Assembly (NCBI RefSeq): GCF_001557875.1
Contig: NZ_LNRF01000010.1
Location: 1-64,000, forward strand
Source: Vibrio splendidus
GTDB taxonomy: Bacteria > Pseudomonadota > Gammaproteobacteria > Enterobacterales > Vibrionaceae
Reading direction: 5' to 3'
DNA length: 64,000 nt
The notes under the pieces are model-generated. The model saw nothing but the letters and a program-made list of their open reading frames with translations. It did no database searches and was not told where the DNA came from. Position numbers and translations under genes: made by a program. Each line of letters opens with the position of its first letter. Within the stretch, counting starts at the first letter, position 1. Positions 17,185 to 24,897 of the stretch are shown here, piece by piece.

Positions 17185-17883
17185 ATGCATTTCGGTCGCC
17201 ACATTTCAGGGCAATTCAATGTCGAGTTAGAGTCGATCCGTACTCATGTATTAACCATGGGTGGGTTAGTGGAGCAGCAACTCTCGTTTGCAATGCAGGC
17301 GCTTCATAAAGACGATGTTGAATTGGCTAAAAAAGTGATTCGTGACGACCATAAAGTGAATGCGATGGAAGTGTCGATTGATGAGGCGTGTACTCGAATC
17401 ATTGCAAAGCGTCAGCCGACAGCGAAAGATTTGCGTCTGATTATGGCGATCATCAAAACGATTACCGATCTAGAACGTATTGGCGATGTTGCCTCTAAAA
17501 TCGCTCAAGGTGCGATTGAGATCCCTTCGACCAAAGAACAAAAGTTCCATGTTTCGTTAGAGCCTCTTTGCCGTCAGGCTATCACCATGCTTCACCAAGT
17601 ATTAGATGCTTTTGCTCGTATGGATGTCGATGCGGCAGCAGAAGTTCATAAGCTTGATGATAAGTTAGATGCGGAATACGAGGCTGTCATTCGTCAGTTA
17701 ATGACTTATATGATGGAAGATCCTAAGAACATCCCAAATATTTTACAGGTGATGTGGTCGGCTCGTGCGATTGAGCGAGTGGGGGATCGTTGCCAGAATA
17801 TCTGTGAATACATTATTTACTTTGTGAAAGGGAAAGATGTACGCCATTTAGGGGATCAAAGCCTAGATGACGCACTGAAGTAG
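17185..17883 (+). CDS. phoU: PhoU, phosphate signalling negative regulator
   Basis: Peripheral cytoplasmic protein of two three-helix PhoU repeats that links the Pst transporter to PhoR and represses the Pho regulon when phosphate is plentiful. The HISGQFNVELESIRTHVL start, the metal-binding repeats with ERIGDVASKIA and ERVGDRCQNICEYI, and MTYMMEDPKNIP are diagnostic. I chose the ATG at 17185, which follows AAGGAG at the proper distance and gives the family start (232 residues). An in-frame GTG at 17122 would add 21 unrelated residues. It is the last gene of the pst unit. The convergent outer-membrane gene stops only 8 bases away and no terminator is visible between them. Confidence 0.96.
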   Translation: MHFGRHISGQFNVELESIRTHVLTMGGLVEQQLSFAMQALHKDDVELAKKVIRDDHKVNAMEVSIDEACTRIIAKRQPTAKDLRLIMAIIKTITDLERIGDVASKIAQGAIEIPSTKEQKFHVSLEPLCRQAITMLHQVLDAFARMDVDAAAEVHKLDDKLDAEYEAVIRQLMTYMMEDPKNIPNILQVMWSARAIERVGDRCQNICEYIIYFVKGKDVRHLGDQSLDDALK

Positions 17884-17891
17884 GGGACTCT

Positions 17892-18383
17892 TTAAAAGCT
17901 AAGAATTGCACCAAGATTGAAATTGATCGTCGTGTCGTAAGGCACAAAGGTTTTATTGTGATCAAAAATATTCATATCAACACCTGCACGCAGTCCAAGC
18001 ATTGGTGTCGCTTGGTAAACGTAGGCTCCGCCAAGGCTTAACCCATGTGTTGTCTTTTCTTCCACTTCGCCTGAGCGCGTTTTTGTACCATCATAACTTG
18101 CCACACCTATCTCAGCCTGAAAGCCGTGGTTTTGGTTTCTTCCAAACATATTTTGGATACCAACACGATATGCATCGACAGTTTCATCATATCGATCGCT
18201 GTCATACCAAAGGTGAGAGTAACTTAGGTAAACGGCACCTAAATTTGCCACATCAGTAATACCCGCCTGTAACCCGAAGCCATGATAAGAACCAATTTTT
18301 AGTTCAGGGGATAAATGAAGACCACTTGAAAATGCAGAGGTTGAGAATAAAGCCGAAGTTAGAAGAAGTGTTTTTAGTTTCAT
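17892..18383 (-). CDS. small outer-membrane beta-barrel protein, 163 aa, unknown role
   Basis: A secreted protein with signal peptide MKLKTLLLTSALFSTSAFSS followed by alternating aromatic and polar strands (AVYLSYSHLWYD, AYRVGIQNMF, GFQAEIGVAS, HGLSLGGAYVY, LGLRAGVDMNIF). It ends in NFNLGAILSF with the C-terminal phenylalanine typical of barrel proteins recognised by the Bam machinery. About eight strands are plausible. I do not recognise the specific family. The start at 18383 places the signal peptide at the N-terminus and has GGTGG upstream; an in-frame ATG 29 codons further out is rejected. It converges on phoU. Confidence 0.7.
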   Translation of the reverse strand: MKLKTLLLTSALFSTSAFSSGLHLSPELKIGSYHGFGLQAGITDVANLGAVYLSYSHLWYDSDRYDETVDAYRVGIQNMFGRNQNHGFQAEIGVASYDGTKTRSGEVEEKTTHGLSLGGAYVYQATPMLGLRAGVDMNIFDHNKTFVPYDTTINFNLGAILSF

Positions 18384-18768
18384 GGTACCACCGAAGTAAT
18401 TTTTGCTCTCCTTAGCATTAGGTCGATCCATGAATGAACCCAGAGAATTAAACTGGATAACGGTAATCATTATATGGACTTTGAAAGGGCAGGCTAATTC
18501 GCATTGGTTATCTCTGTAATAACGTGTACTTATCAGTAGTTGTTATCGTTACTTAGCGAGTGCTTTGTCTTACGTAGCCTTACAAAATGAGTTTGATAGA
18601 TAAACGTCTACTTAACCTTATGTTATTTAGTGTATTTGTTCCGATGTAATGATGAAAATGACGATTATGTTGATGTGGCTCATTAGTGTTTACTATATTC
18701 CGATTAATCTTTAATTTATTCTCTTGCTGAATTTATCCTCCACATTTATTTTTCAGGTAGATATCAGT
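18384..18768. other. divergent intergenic region between barrel-protein and lipoprotein genes
   Basis: About 385 bases with no convincing gene. It must carry the promoters of the two diverging envelope genes. It is AT-rich toward 18690-18760. I see no clear operator, hairpin or repeat. Confidence 0.5.
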
Positions 18769-19464
18769 ATGAAAAAGTTTCTTTTAGTTTTGACCCCTCT
18801 TTTCACGTTAACAGCGTGCGGCAGCGTTGCCATCATGGACAAATCAGAAGTGGTTAGTAAGCAACCGCAACTTATTATTAAAACAGATGGTGACTTCTGG
18901 GGATTGGGACAAGAAGGAACGTTTGATATTGCAGGTATGTATCAAGGTAAATACAGTCGAAACTCATCAAGCTCAACATGGTTTGATACTGTCTCTTTTA
19001 AAGACGGAGAGCTTGCTGCTGAGATCACTAGAAACGACAATGGTCAGGTGTGGAACTTAATTTGTTCTGGCGGTGGGACTTCAGTTAACTATATGGGTGT
19101 TGATTTCGGTGGCAATAAGCCTTATCGCTGCTCTGTAACCCAAAGGAATGAGAAAGTAGGAGAGTTCGTCTTAGAGCCTCAATCTGGGATGATTAAAGTT
19201 AGTTTAGAGAAGAAAGAAGCTGGCTACATACGAATTGGGTCGAATAAATATGATGTAGAAACTGTCCACTCAAGCAAAGACCTTTTGATGTCAGTTGAAA
19301 AACCTTTAGGGTATAGCTTTAAACAAGCTTCACAAGAGGTAGCAGCCGCTCAGACGAATGGAATGCTAACTTTACAGATGATGCCTGAACTTAATGATGA
19401 TAAGAAAGATACGCTAGTTATTGGTACTATCGCGAGTGCATTGAGTTGGCGTCCAGAAGACTAG
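18769..19464 (+). CDS. lipoprotein of unknown function, 231 aa
   Basis: A predicted lipoprotein: the N-terminus MKKFLLVLTPLFTLTAC is a type-II signal peptide with lipobox LTAC and lipidated C17. The following G-S, rather than aspartate at +2, favours outer-membrane sorting. The rest is a soluble, mainly beta, domain with two further cysteines (NLICSG, YRCSVTQ) about 20 residues apart that may form a disulfide. I recognise no family. The start at 18769 is chosen because it begins the signal peptide; an upstream frame extension lacks one. It ends at an inverted repeat facing the convergent barrel gene at 19543. Confidence 0.68.
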   Translation: MKKFLLVLTPLFTLTACGSVAIMDKSEVVSKQPQLIIKTDGDFWGLGQEGTFDIAGMYQGKYSRNSSSSTWFDTVSFKDGELAAEITRNDNGQVWNLICSGGGTSVNYMGVDFGGNKPYRCSVTQRNEKVGEFVLEPQSGMIKVSLEKKEAGYIRIGSNKYDVETVHSSKDLLMSVEKPLGYSFKQASQEVAAAQTNGMLTLQMMPELNDDKKDTLVIGTIASALSWRPED

Positions 19465-19482
19465 AAAAGAGATGGTATTAAT

Positions 19483-19520
19483 TATTTTGCTCACAATAAG
19501 AAATAATTGTGAGCAAAATA
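19483..19520. terminator. inverted repeat, possible bidirectional terminator
   Basis: A 15-base perfect stem, 19483-19497 (TATTTTGCTCACAAT) against 19506-19520, with an 8-base loop lies between two converging genes. The A/T-rich stem ends could supply the T tract in both directions, but there is no separate poly-T. Its position supports a terminator. Confidence 0.6.
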
Positions 19521-19542
19521 GCGTACCTGATTACGAGAGAGG

Positions 19543-20100
19543 TTAGAACTTGTAACCCACGCTGAAAGATAACTGGTCGATATCGTAATCATCCATCATG
19601 ATGAAATTGAAACGCAGGTCAGTGTATAGGCCGAAATCAAAGTTTGCTCTTACACCAGTGCCGAGTAGGAGTGATGTTTCTTTATTTTTAAGACTAATAC
19701 TATCTCCTGGCTCTTTTAAAGGTAGCTTCTCCTCGACACGTGCAATACCAATAGCACCGTAAGGTTTGATGTTAAACCCATCTAATAGAAATGCGTAACC
19801 AATATCTGAGTCAATTTTAAATGTCGATACTTTAGAATCGTAACCATACCCGTGGTAACTCTCATCATCTTTGCTGGTGTCCATTGCAACGTTCACACCA
19901 AACATTCGGTTGATATCATAGCCGTATTCGAACTTAAGGCCATTGCCTAAGTCACTTTTGGTGTAGTCTGAATCTAGGTGATCGACTTCGCTAGAAACAA
20001 AGCCCATTCCGATGCGGTGGCCTGAATAGTCGGTATTTGCGTAAGCTGCAGTTGCTGTAGATAAGGCGATGATTGTAGTAACTGTTTTAAGTAATTTCAT
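19543..20100 (-). CDS. outer-membrane beta-barrel protein, OmpA-barrel/OmpX-like, 185 aa
   Basis: Signal peptide MKLLKTVTTIIALSTATAAYA is followed by strands such as YSGHRIGMGFVSSEV, LKFEYGYDINRMFGVNVAMD, IGYAFLLDGFNIKPYGAIGIARV, LLLGTGVRANFDFGLYTDLRFNF-like pairs and the terminal LSFSVGYKF. The pattern and terminal F indicate an eight-stranded barrel of the OmpA-like transmembrane type. Similar small barrels are common in vibrios, but the specific role is unknown. It is on the same strand as the LysR gene upstream (132 bases away), so that regulator could control it; this is inference from position only. Confidence 0.75.
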   Translation of the reverse strand: MKLLKTVTTIIALSTATAAYANTDYSGHRIGMGFVSSEVDHLDSDYTKSDLGNGLKFEYGYDINRMFGVNVAMDTSKDDESYHGYGYDSKVSTFKIDSDIGYAFLLDGFNIKPYGAIGIARVEEKLPLKEPGDSISLKNKETSLLLGTGVRANFDFGLYTDLRFNFIMMDDYDIDQLSFSVGYKF

Positions 20101-20232
20101 AACACTCTCAATAAACTTTAATATTGAGCATCCTTACTATGGCTTAATTGATGGACTCCGTGTCGATGGAATGGATATTAAACAGTGTTTTATTTTTAGG
20201 TGAAGTAGTATTTTATATAGTTTTAATAAGTA

Positions 20233-21162
20233 TTACTTATTGATTTGTTCATTTAGTGCATGCTGAACGACATCGTAGAGCCACATATGAAGAGGGTTAT
20301 TACGATTCTTTATATGGATATGGCTATACACTCCCACCGTTTTTAGTTCGCTCGCGATGTCTACATCAATGGATCTCAGGTTGGGATAGTTGTGGATAGG
20401 AAAGAGGGTGGAATGTGGCATGTACATATCAGAGTTAAGCAGAACATCTACAAGAGCTAATACCATTTCAGAACGGAATCCAACGCGATGAGGAATCGAG
20501 TGGGTTTCTAATATTCGTGAAGCTTGACTAAAGTTATCGTTCCAACCTGGTGATATTAGTGATGCAATCTCATAGCCTGCCAAATCTTGTGGGGTGACAA
20601 TTGATTTTCTTATTGGATGATCTTTTCTTACAAATAGCCGCCCATCAATATCAATGAGCTTTTGAATATGAATTTCTTTTGAAACATCAGAGAGTTGATA
20701 AGCAACGCCTAAAAAGATCTTTTCTTTTTGTATGTCTTCAGCTGAGGATGTCGTCCAGCTCGTTAGCTCTAGCTCGCAGTTAGGCGCCTGTTGCTTGATG
20801 ATTTTGTAAAGAGCCCCCGACAAACATGAAAGTACGACAGGGGAAAGCGCGATTTTTATTGAGTAGTCGATTTCTTTAGGGTCAAAAGTATTTGAAGAGT
20901 TAATCGCCGTTTTCAAACCATCTAAATGAGGTGTGATTTCATTTGCTAGCTGTTCGCTAAATGCTGTGGCTTGCAAACCTCCGTGGACTTTAACAAATAA
21001 GTCATCCGAAAAGTGATGACGCAGCTTCTGCAAAGCTTGACTAACTGCAGGCTGTGAAACAAAGAGTCGCTCCGCAGCCTTTCTGGTGTTTTTTTCTTGA
21101 TAAACAATCAGAAATGTTCGTAACAAGTTTAAATCAAGAGAGTTGAATAAGTCTTTAGCCAT
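20233..21162 (-). CDS. LysR-family transcriptional regulator
   Basis: A 309-residue LysR-type regulator. The N-terminal winged helix-turn-helix (about residues 8-66) has the typical LNLLRTFLIVYQEKNTRKAA and FVSQPAVSQALQKLRHHF blocks. The effector domain follows from about 95 to 300. The LDLNLLRTF start is of the LeuO/NodD-like subgroup rather than the CysB or OxyR type. Its ligand and targets cannot be told from sequence. The nearest candidates are the barrel gene just downstream on the same strand and cutC upstream, also on the same strand. Confidence 0.88.
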   Translation of the reverse strand: MAKDLFNSLDLNLLRTFLIVYQEKNTRKAAERLFVSQPAVSQALQKLRHHFSDDLFVKVHGGLQATAFSEQLANEITPHLDGLKTAINSSNTFDPKEIDYSIKIALSPVVLSCLSGALYKIIKQQAPNCELELTSWTTSSAEDIQKEKIFLGVAYQLSDVSKEIHIQKLIDIDGRLFVRKDHPIRKSIVTPQDLAGYEIASLISPGWNDNFSQASRILETHSIPHRVGFRSEMVLALVDVLLNSDMYMPHSTLFPIHNYPNLRSIDVDIASELKTVGVYSHIHIKNRNNPLHMWLYDVVQHALNEQINK

Positions 21163-21261
21163 ATCTATCCATGAAAAATTTCTGCGCTATTAAATCTAAT
21201 ATACGTCAGTCAGTTAGATTAGTCAGCGAGGTTCTCTAGATTTGTGTGAGCGACTGTTACC

Positions 21262-22005
21262 CTAAGCGGTGAGAGAGGCTCTTACATCGGATATCTTACT
21301 CGCATCTGTCACGGGGATCTGATAATCATCAATATCATCACTGCCCATTTGAGCACTTGAGTTGTTTTCCATTCGGCTTGCTCTTGTCGATTTTCCAGAA
21401 AGATGAAGTGCAGGCACTTGAGTGGTGCTTTGAATCGTTTTGGCATTCGTTGCGTTGACGCCAGCCCCTGCCATTATATCGATTCTGCCATTGGCTTGTT
21501 TTACCATTGCTGACAACACATTGATGCCTTGCTCAGCATTAACAGCAAGCCCTGATGTCAGGATTCTTTCGCATCCAAGAGTGATGACCTGCTCTAATGC
21601 TGCTTGGAAGTCAGCGCTTTGATCAATGGCTCTGTGGAACGTAATCCCAAGATTTAACGAGTGCGCTTTGTCAGCCAGTTGTTGCATTTTTGGCATATCA
21701 ATATTTCCGTTAGGCGCTAACACACCAAGTACGACTCCATCCAATCCTGCACTAGCACAAGCTTCAATATCTTCAAGCATACAGAGCATATCGTCATCAT
21801 CGAATATGAAGTCACCCTGCCTTGGGCGTATCATCGCGTAGACCGGAACGGACGAGATTCTTGCCGCTTGCTTCATCATTCCGAAGCTCGGGGTTAACCC
21901 ACCAAGTGCTAGTGAAGAGCAGAGCTCAATACGATTAGCTCCGCCTGCTAGGGCATTGTGTAGGGATTCTAGGTTATCGATACAAACTTCAATTTCGATG
22001 TTCAT
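21262..22005 (-). CDS. cutC: CutC family protein
   Basis: A cytoplasmic TIM-barrel protein of 247 residues. The signature IEVCIDNLESLHNALAGGANRIELCSSLALGGLTPS, read as successive short motifs, is diagnostic, as are VYAMIRPRQGDF, LGITFHRAID, RILTSGL and IMAGAGVNA. CutC was named for copper homeostasis in E. coli, but a direct role in copper binding has been questioned, so I keep the family name only. No copper-responsive site is visible upstream. It stands 99 bases upstream of the LysR gene on the same strand. Confidence 0.92.
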   Translation of the reverse strand: MNIEIEVCIDNLESLHNALAGGANRIELCSSLALGGLTPSFGMMKQAARISSVPVYAMIRPRQGDFIFDDDDMLCMLEDIEACASAGLDGVVLGVLAPNGNIDMPKMQQLADKAHSLNLGITFHRAIDQSADFQAALEQVITLGCERILTSGLAVNAEQGINVLSAMVKQANGRIDIMAGAGVNATNAKTIQSTTQVPALHLSGKSTRASRMENNSSAQMGSDDIDDYQIPVTDASKISDVRASLTA

Positions 22006-22164
22006 GCTATTTTACTCGTTCAAATTGAGACTGAGGAAATCATAGCAATCTTGGGATGATTCTGAATAGGTAGAGATAGAGGAAAATAGAGGTAAAGTTT
22101 GGCTTTGCGGTTACCCCTATTCATAGTGGATATGAGCGTGGAATAAATCATTATTGAAGCGATA

Positions 22165-22199
22165 GATGTAAAAAGCCCGAAGCGTGAACTTCGGGCTTT
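22165..22199 (-). terminator. terminator downstream of peroxiredoxin gene
   Basis: AAAGCCCGAAG (22172-22182) pairs with CTTCGGGCTTT (22189-22199) around a 6-base loop. Read on the minus strand it is followed by TTTTTACATC. It is the first strong terminator after the peroxiredoxin gene, 120 bases beyond its stop; the bases between show no gene. Confidence 0.8.
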
Positions 22200-22321
22200 G
22201 AATAAGACTTTACTTCTTAACTGATTGGCGGTGCGCTTTGCGCTATTAGCTTATGCTTTATGTCTCTTTATAGAGAGTCTTCCAACCATTAACCCGCGTT
22301 GAGTTCGGGCTTAAGAGGTAA

Positions 22322-22930
22322 TTACTTGCTTAGGTCGTCAGCGTGCTCAGATAGGAATGCTGCGACACCTTTTGGAGATGCGTCCATACCTGATTTACCT
22401 TCTTCCCATTGTGCAGGACAAACTTCACCGTTCTTCTCGTGGAAGTTTAGTGCATCTACCATGCGTAGCATTTCGTCGATGTTACGACCTAGTGGAAGAT
22501 CGTTAACTACTTGGTGACGTACAAGACCGTCAGCATCGATTAGGAAAGAACCACGGAAAGCAACGCCTGCTTCTGGGTGCTCAACATCGTATGCTTTGCA
22601 GATCTCGTGCTTAACGTCAGCAACTAGAGGGTATTTAACTTGACCGATACCGCCATCAGCGATAGCAGTGTTACGCCATGCGTTGTGAGAGAATTGAGAA
22701 TCGATAGAAACACCGATTACTTCAACGCCTTTGGCTTGGAAATCTTCAAGACGGTTGTCGAAAGCGATTAGCTCTGAAGGACAAACGAAAGTGAAGTCTA
22801 GTGGGTAGAAGAAAACTACAGCTTTCTTACCTTTAGTGAATTCTGCGAAGTTGAAGTTATCAACGATCTCACCGTTACCTAGAACAGCTGCTGCAGTAAA
22901 GTCAGGGGCTTGACGACCTACTAGTACCAT
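22322..22930 (-). CDS. typical 2-Cys peroxiredoxin (AhpC/Prx1 family)
   Basis: Reduces hydrogen peroxide and organic peroxides in the cytoplasm. The peroxidatic cysteine is C50 in FYPLDFTFVCPSE, with the conserved P and T of the active site. The resolving cysteine is C171 in NGEVCPAQW. The GGIG and C-terminal YF-like features of sensitive eukaryotic-type peroxiredoxins are partly present (DGGIGQVKYPL). It has 202 residues, close to Prx1-type proteins and longer than E. coli AhpC. It is divergent from oxyR, with a perfect inverted repeat between them, so OxyR control is likely. In vibrios this gene is often called prxA or ahpC; I leave the symbol empty. Confidence 0.92.
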   Translation of the reverse strand: MVLVGRQAPDFTAAAVLGNGEIVDNFNFAEFTKGKKAVVFFYPLDFTFVCPSELIAFDNRLEDFQAKGVEVIGVSIDSQFSHNAWRNTAIADGGIGQVKYPLVADVKHEICKAYDVEHPEAGVAFRGSFLIDADGLVRHQVVNDLPLGRNIDEMLRMVDALNFHEKNGEVCPAQWEEGKSGMDASPKGVAAFLSEHADDLSK

Positions 22931-22998
22931 TTTGGAATCTCCTAAAAAATTAGTTGGCCCAACACATCTTTGTTTGGGCTCCGTTTCTACGCGACAAA

Positions 22999-23021
22999 CT
23001 ATAGTACAATCGGTACTATAG
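22999..23021. promoter_or_regulatory. perfect inverted repeat in prx-oxyR divergent region (candidate operator)
   Basis: CTATAGTAC (22999-23007) and GTACTATAG (23013-23021) form a perfect 9-base inverted repeat around AATCG. It contains the ATAG/CTAT elements of OxyR sites, but not at the spacing of the E. coli tetrad motif. It lies 69 bases from the peroxiredoxin start and 120 from oxyR. OxyR is the obvious candidate binder; another dimeric regulator is possible. Confidence 0.55.
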
Positions 23022-23140
23022 AAAAAAGCGAATTAAATAGATTAAGTTAATCGAAAAAAGCGATAAGCTTATTCTTTGTCCTGTTCTTAGGTCTCATGAC
23101 CTTTACGTAACTTATCCTACTCATATTACAAAGTAATTTC

Positions 23141-24046
23141 ATGAATAAATGGCCAAGTCTTAAGCAACTTCACTATCTTGTTACTCTTCACGAAACTCGT
23201 CATTTCAGTGATGCCGCTGATCGCTGCTTCGTCAGCCAATCTACGCTCAGTAAGGGCATTCAAAACCTCGAGGAACTCATTGGTTGTCCTCTTTATGAGA
23301 AGAAAGATAAAAAGAGTCCATTGGTCTTCACGCAAGCGGGTGATCTGGTGGTCAAGCATGGACGAGAGCTATTGGCGAAAGGGCAAGATCTTGTCGAACT
23401 CGGCAACCTATGTAACGGAGATGCGATGCAAGGGCAGCTGCGAGTAGGGTGTATTCCTACCATTGCACCGTTCCTTTTGTGCGATTTGGTACAAGAAGCG
23501 AACCAGCGCTTTCCACAGTTGAATTTACTGTTACGTGAAGACACGACAACCAATCTGTTGGCTGCACTACGTCATGGTGAGTTAGATGTACTGATTTTGG
23601 CCTTGCCTGTCGATATCGACAATATGGAAAGCAAAGTTGTCGGGCAAGATCCCTTCAGAATGGTGATCAGTCGAACTCAAGCCGATGGTATTCGGGTCCC
23701 GATTAAATATGATGACTTGCCAGATGAGTCTGTATTTTTGTTGGAGAACGAGCATTGTTTAACCGAGCACGCGGTGTCAGCTTGTAAATTAACAGATAAA
23801 GAGAAGATAAACCCATTCACAGCGACAAGTCTCCATACATTGGTTCAAATGGTGGCAAACGGGCTAGGTACTACCTTTATTCCTCAGATGGCGATCGACC
23901 ATGGTTTGCTGCAAAACCAGAATCTCGTGGTGATCGATCCTCCAGGTCAACAGGCGTACCGAGACATTGGTCTGGTGTGGCGACCAAGCTCTTCACGTCG
24001 TGAGACATTTCATCAGTTAGCGGATGTGGTTTCTGAACTTTTATAA
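23141..24046 (+). CDS. oxyR: OxyR, peroxide-sensing LysR-family activator
   Basis: A LysR-type regulator activated by an intramolecular disulfide. The winged helix-turn-helix is at residues 4-63 (LKQLHYLVTLHETRHFSDAA, SQSTLSKGIQNLEELIG). The redox pair C206 and C215 (EHCLTEHAVSAC) has exactly the nine-residue spacing of E. coli C199/C208. The T-x-H-T-L-VQMVANGLGTTFIP block of the effector domain is also conserved. It has 301 residues. Its divergence from a peroxiredoxin gene supports the assignment. A hairpin terminator follows the stop. Confidence 0.96.
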   Translation: MNKWPSLKQLHYLVTLHETRHFSDAADRCFVSQSTLSKGIQNLEELIGCPLYEKKDKKSPLVFTQAGDLVVKHGRELLAKGQDLVELGNLCNGDAMQGQLRVGCIPTIAPFLLCDLVQEANQRFPQLNLLLREDTTTNLLAALRHGELDVLILALPVDIDNMESKVVGQDPFRMVISRTQADGIRVPIKYDDLPDESVFLLENEHCLTEHAVSACKLTDKEKINPFTATSLHTLVQMVANGLGTTFIPQMAIDHGLLQNQNLVVIDPPGQQAYRDIGLVWRPSSSRRETFHQLADVVSELL

Positions 24047-24060
24047 TAGTCCGTATCGAC

Positions 24061-24101
24061 AAAAAAAACCTTCGAGCGGCTTAATTAGCCGCTCTTCTTT
24101 A
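24061..24101. terminator. bidirectional terminator between oxyR and CBS gene
   Basis: GAGCGGCT (24074-24081) pairs with AGCCGCTC (24087-24094). Eight A precede it and TCTTCTTT follows, so it can serve both converging genes. Confidence 0.75.
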
Positions 24102-24116
24102 TGTCACTTCCGAGCG

Positions 24117-24563
24117 TTACTCTACTTCTGCTTCTTCTGGCTCGACTTCTTCTTGTAGCTCTAACAAATTGATCGCTATCGTGACGAAATCGCTGTCTGT
24201 AATAATCCCCACTAGTTCATGGTTTTCTACGACAGGTAAACAGCCCACTTTGTGTTTCTGCATATAGATAGCTGACTCTTTCAATCCTGCACGAGGTTCT
24301 ACTGACATAACACTTTTGTGCATGATGTCGTTGAGGGGGGTGGCAAGAGTAAAAGATTGAGCTTGTGGGATGTTTTGTAGGCTGGATTCTTGAGCGGCTA
24401 GAACGTCTCGTTGTGTGACAACACCGAGTAGCTTTCTGTCGGAATCAACGACAGGAATATGGCGGATATCAAGTGCTTCCATCATGTGCTTAGCATCGGC
24501 CAGTGAGTGTGAGCGCAATAGAGTATGAGGGTTGCGAGTCATCATATCTTCAACCTTGATCAT
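24117..24563 (-). CDS. CBS-pair domain protein, 148 aa
   Basis: A cytoplasmic protein consisting almost entirely of two CBS motifs: residues about 5-58 (VEDMMTRNPHTLLRS, IRHIPVVDSDRKLLGVVTQRDVL) and about 78-132 (DIMHKSVMSVEPRAGL, VGCLPVVENHELVGIITDSDF). The short tail is very acidic (EEVEPEEAEVE). CBS pairs usually bind adenosyl ligands such as AMP, ATP or SAM and regulate partner domains; stand-alone pairs like this have no assigned enzymatic role. A very strong ribosome binding site (AAGGAGGT) precedes the ATG. The gene converges on oxyR. Confidence 0.88.
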   Translation of the reverse strand: MIKVEDMMTRNPHTLLRSHSLADAKHMMEALDIRHIPVVDSDRKLLGVVTQRDVLAAQESSLQNIPQAQSFTLATPLNDIMHKSVMSVEPRAGLKESAIYMQKHKVGCLPVVENHELVGIITDSDFVTIAINLLELQEEVEPEEAEVE

Positions 24564-24897
24564 ACGAACCTCCTTCTTTTTTATTTGTTACTATTACTAT
24601 AGTTTTTTATCCCAAAAATAACTGAGATCTGACGCATTTTTGAGTGAGTTTTATGCAACTAATTTTTTAGTTTAAGGAGGTGAATCAGTAGCATTATTTT
24701 ACGCCTCTTTACAATAATCCATTGCTGTAAACCTTGCTATTGCGGCTCGTGTGCCTATACTAGCCCACTGCGAAATTTTTAGTCGTGTTTGCGATGTGTT
24801 TCCGGTAATGATTGACTTACCGTAACCATTGTTCATCAACTACGATTTATAATTCGTTAATGGCACAAATCTCATCAACTAAGACAAGACTAGACAC
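24564..24897. other. intergenic region between CBS gene and queA
   Basis: About 334 bases without a gene. It holds the CBS gene's leader, an orphan Shine-Dalgarno-like TAAGGAGGTGA at 24673-24683 whose following frame closes within three codons, and a queA promoter candidate at 24734-24761. Confidence 0.55.
24734..24761 (+). promoter_or_regulatory. candidate sigma-70 promoter for queA-tgt
   Basis: TTGCTA (24734-24739), a 16-base spacer and TATACT (24756-24761) stand 137 bases before queA. The match to -35/-10 consensus is moderate. Confidence 0.42.

Noticed and set aside
18384..18470. N-terminal extension of the small barrel protein
   Set aside because: It would bury the signal peptide 29 residues inside the protein.
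19483..19520. Inverted repeat resembling lac operator half sites (TTGTGAGC/GCTCACAA)
   Set aside because: It lies between two converging genes, not near a promoter, which fits a terminator or 3'-end hairpin better than an operator.
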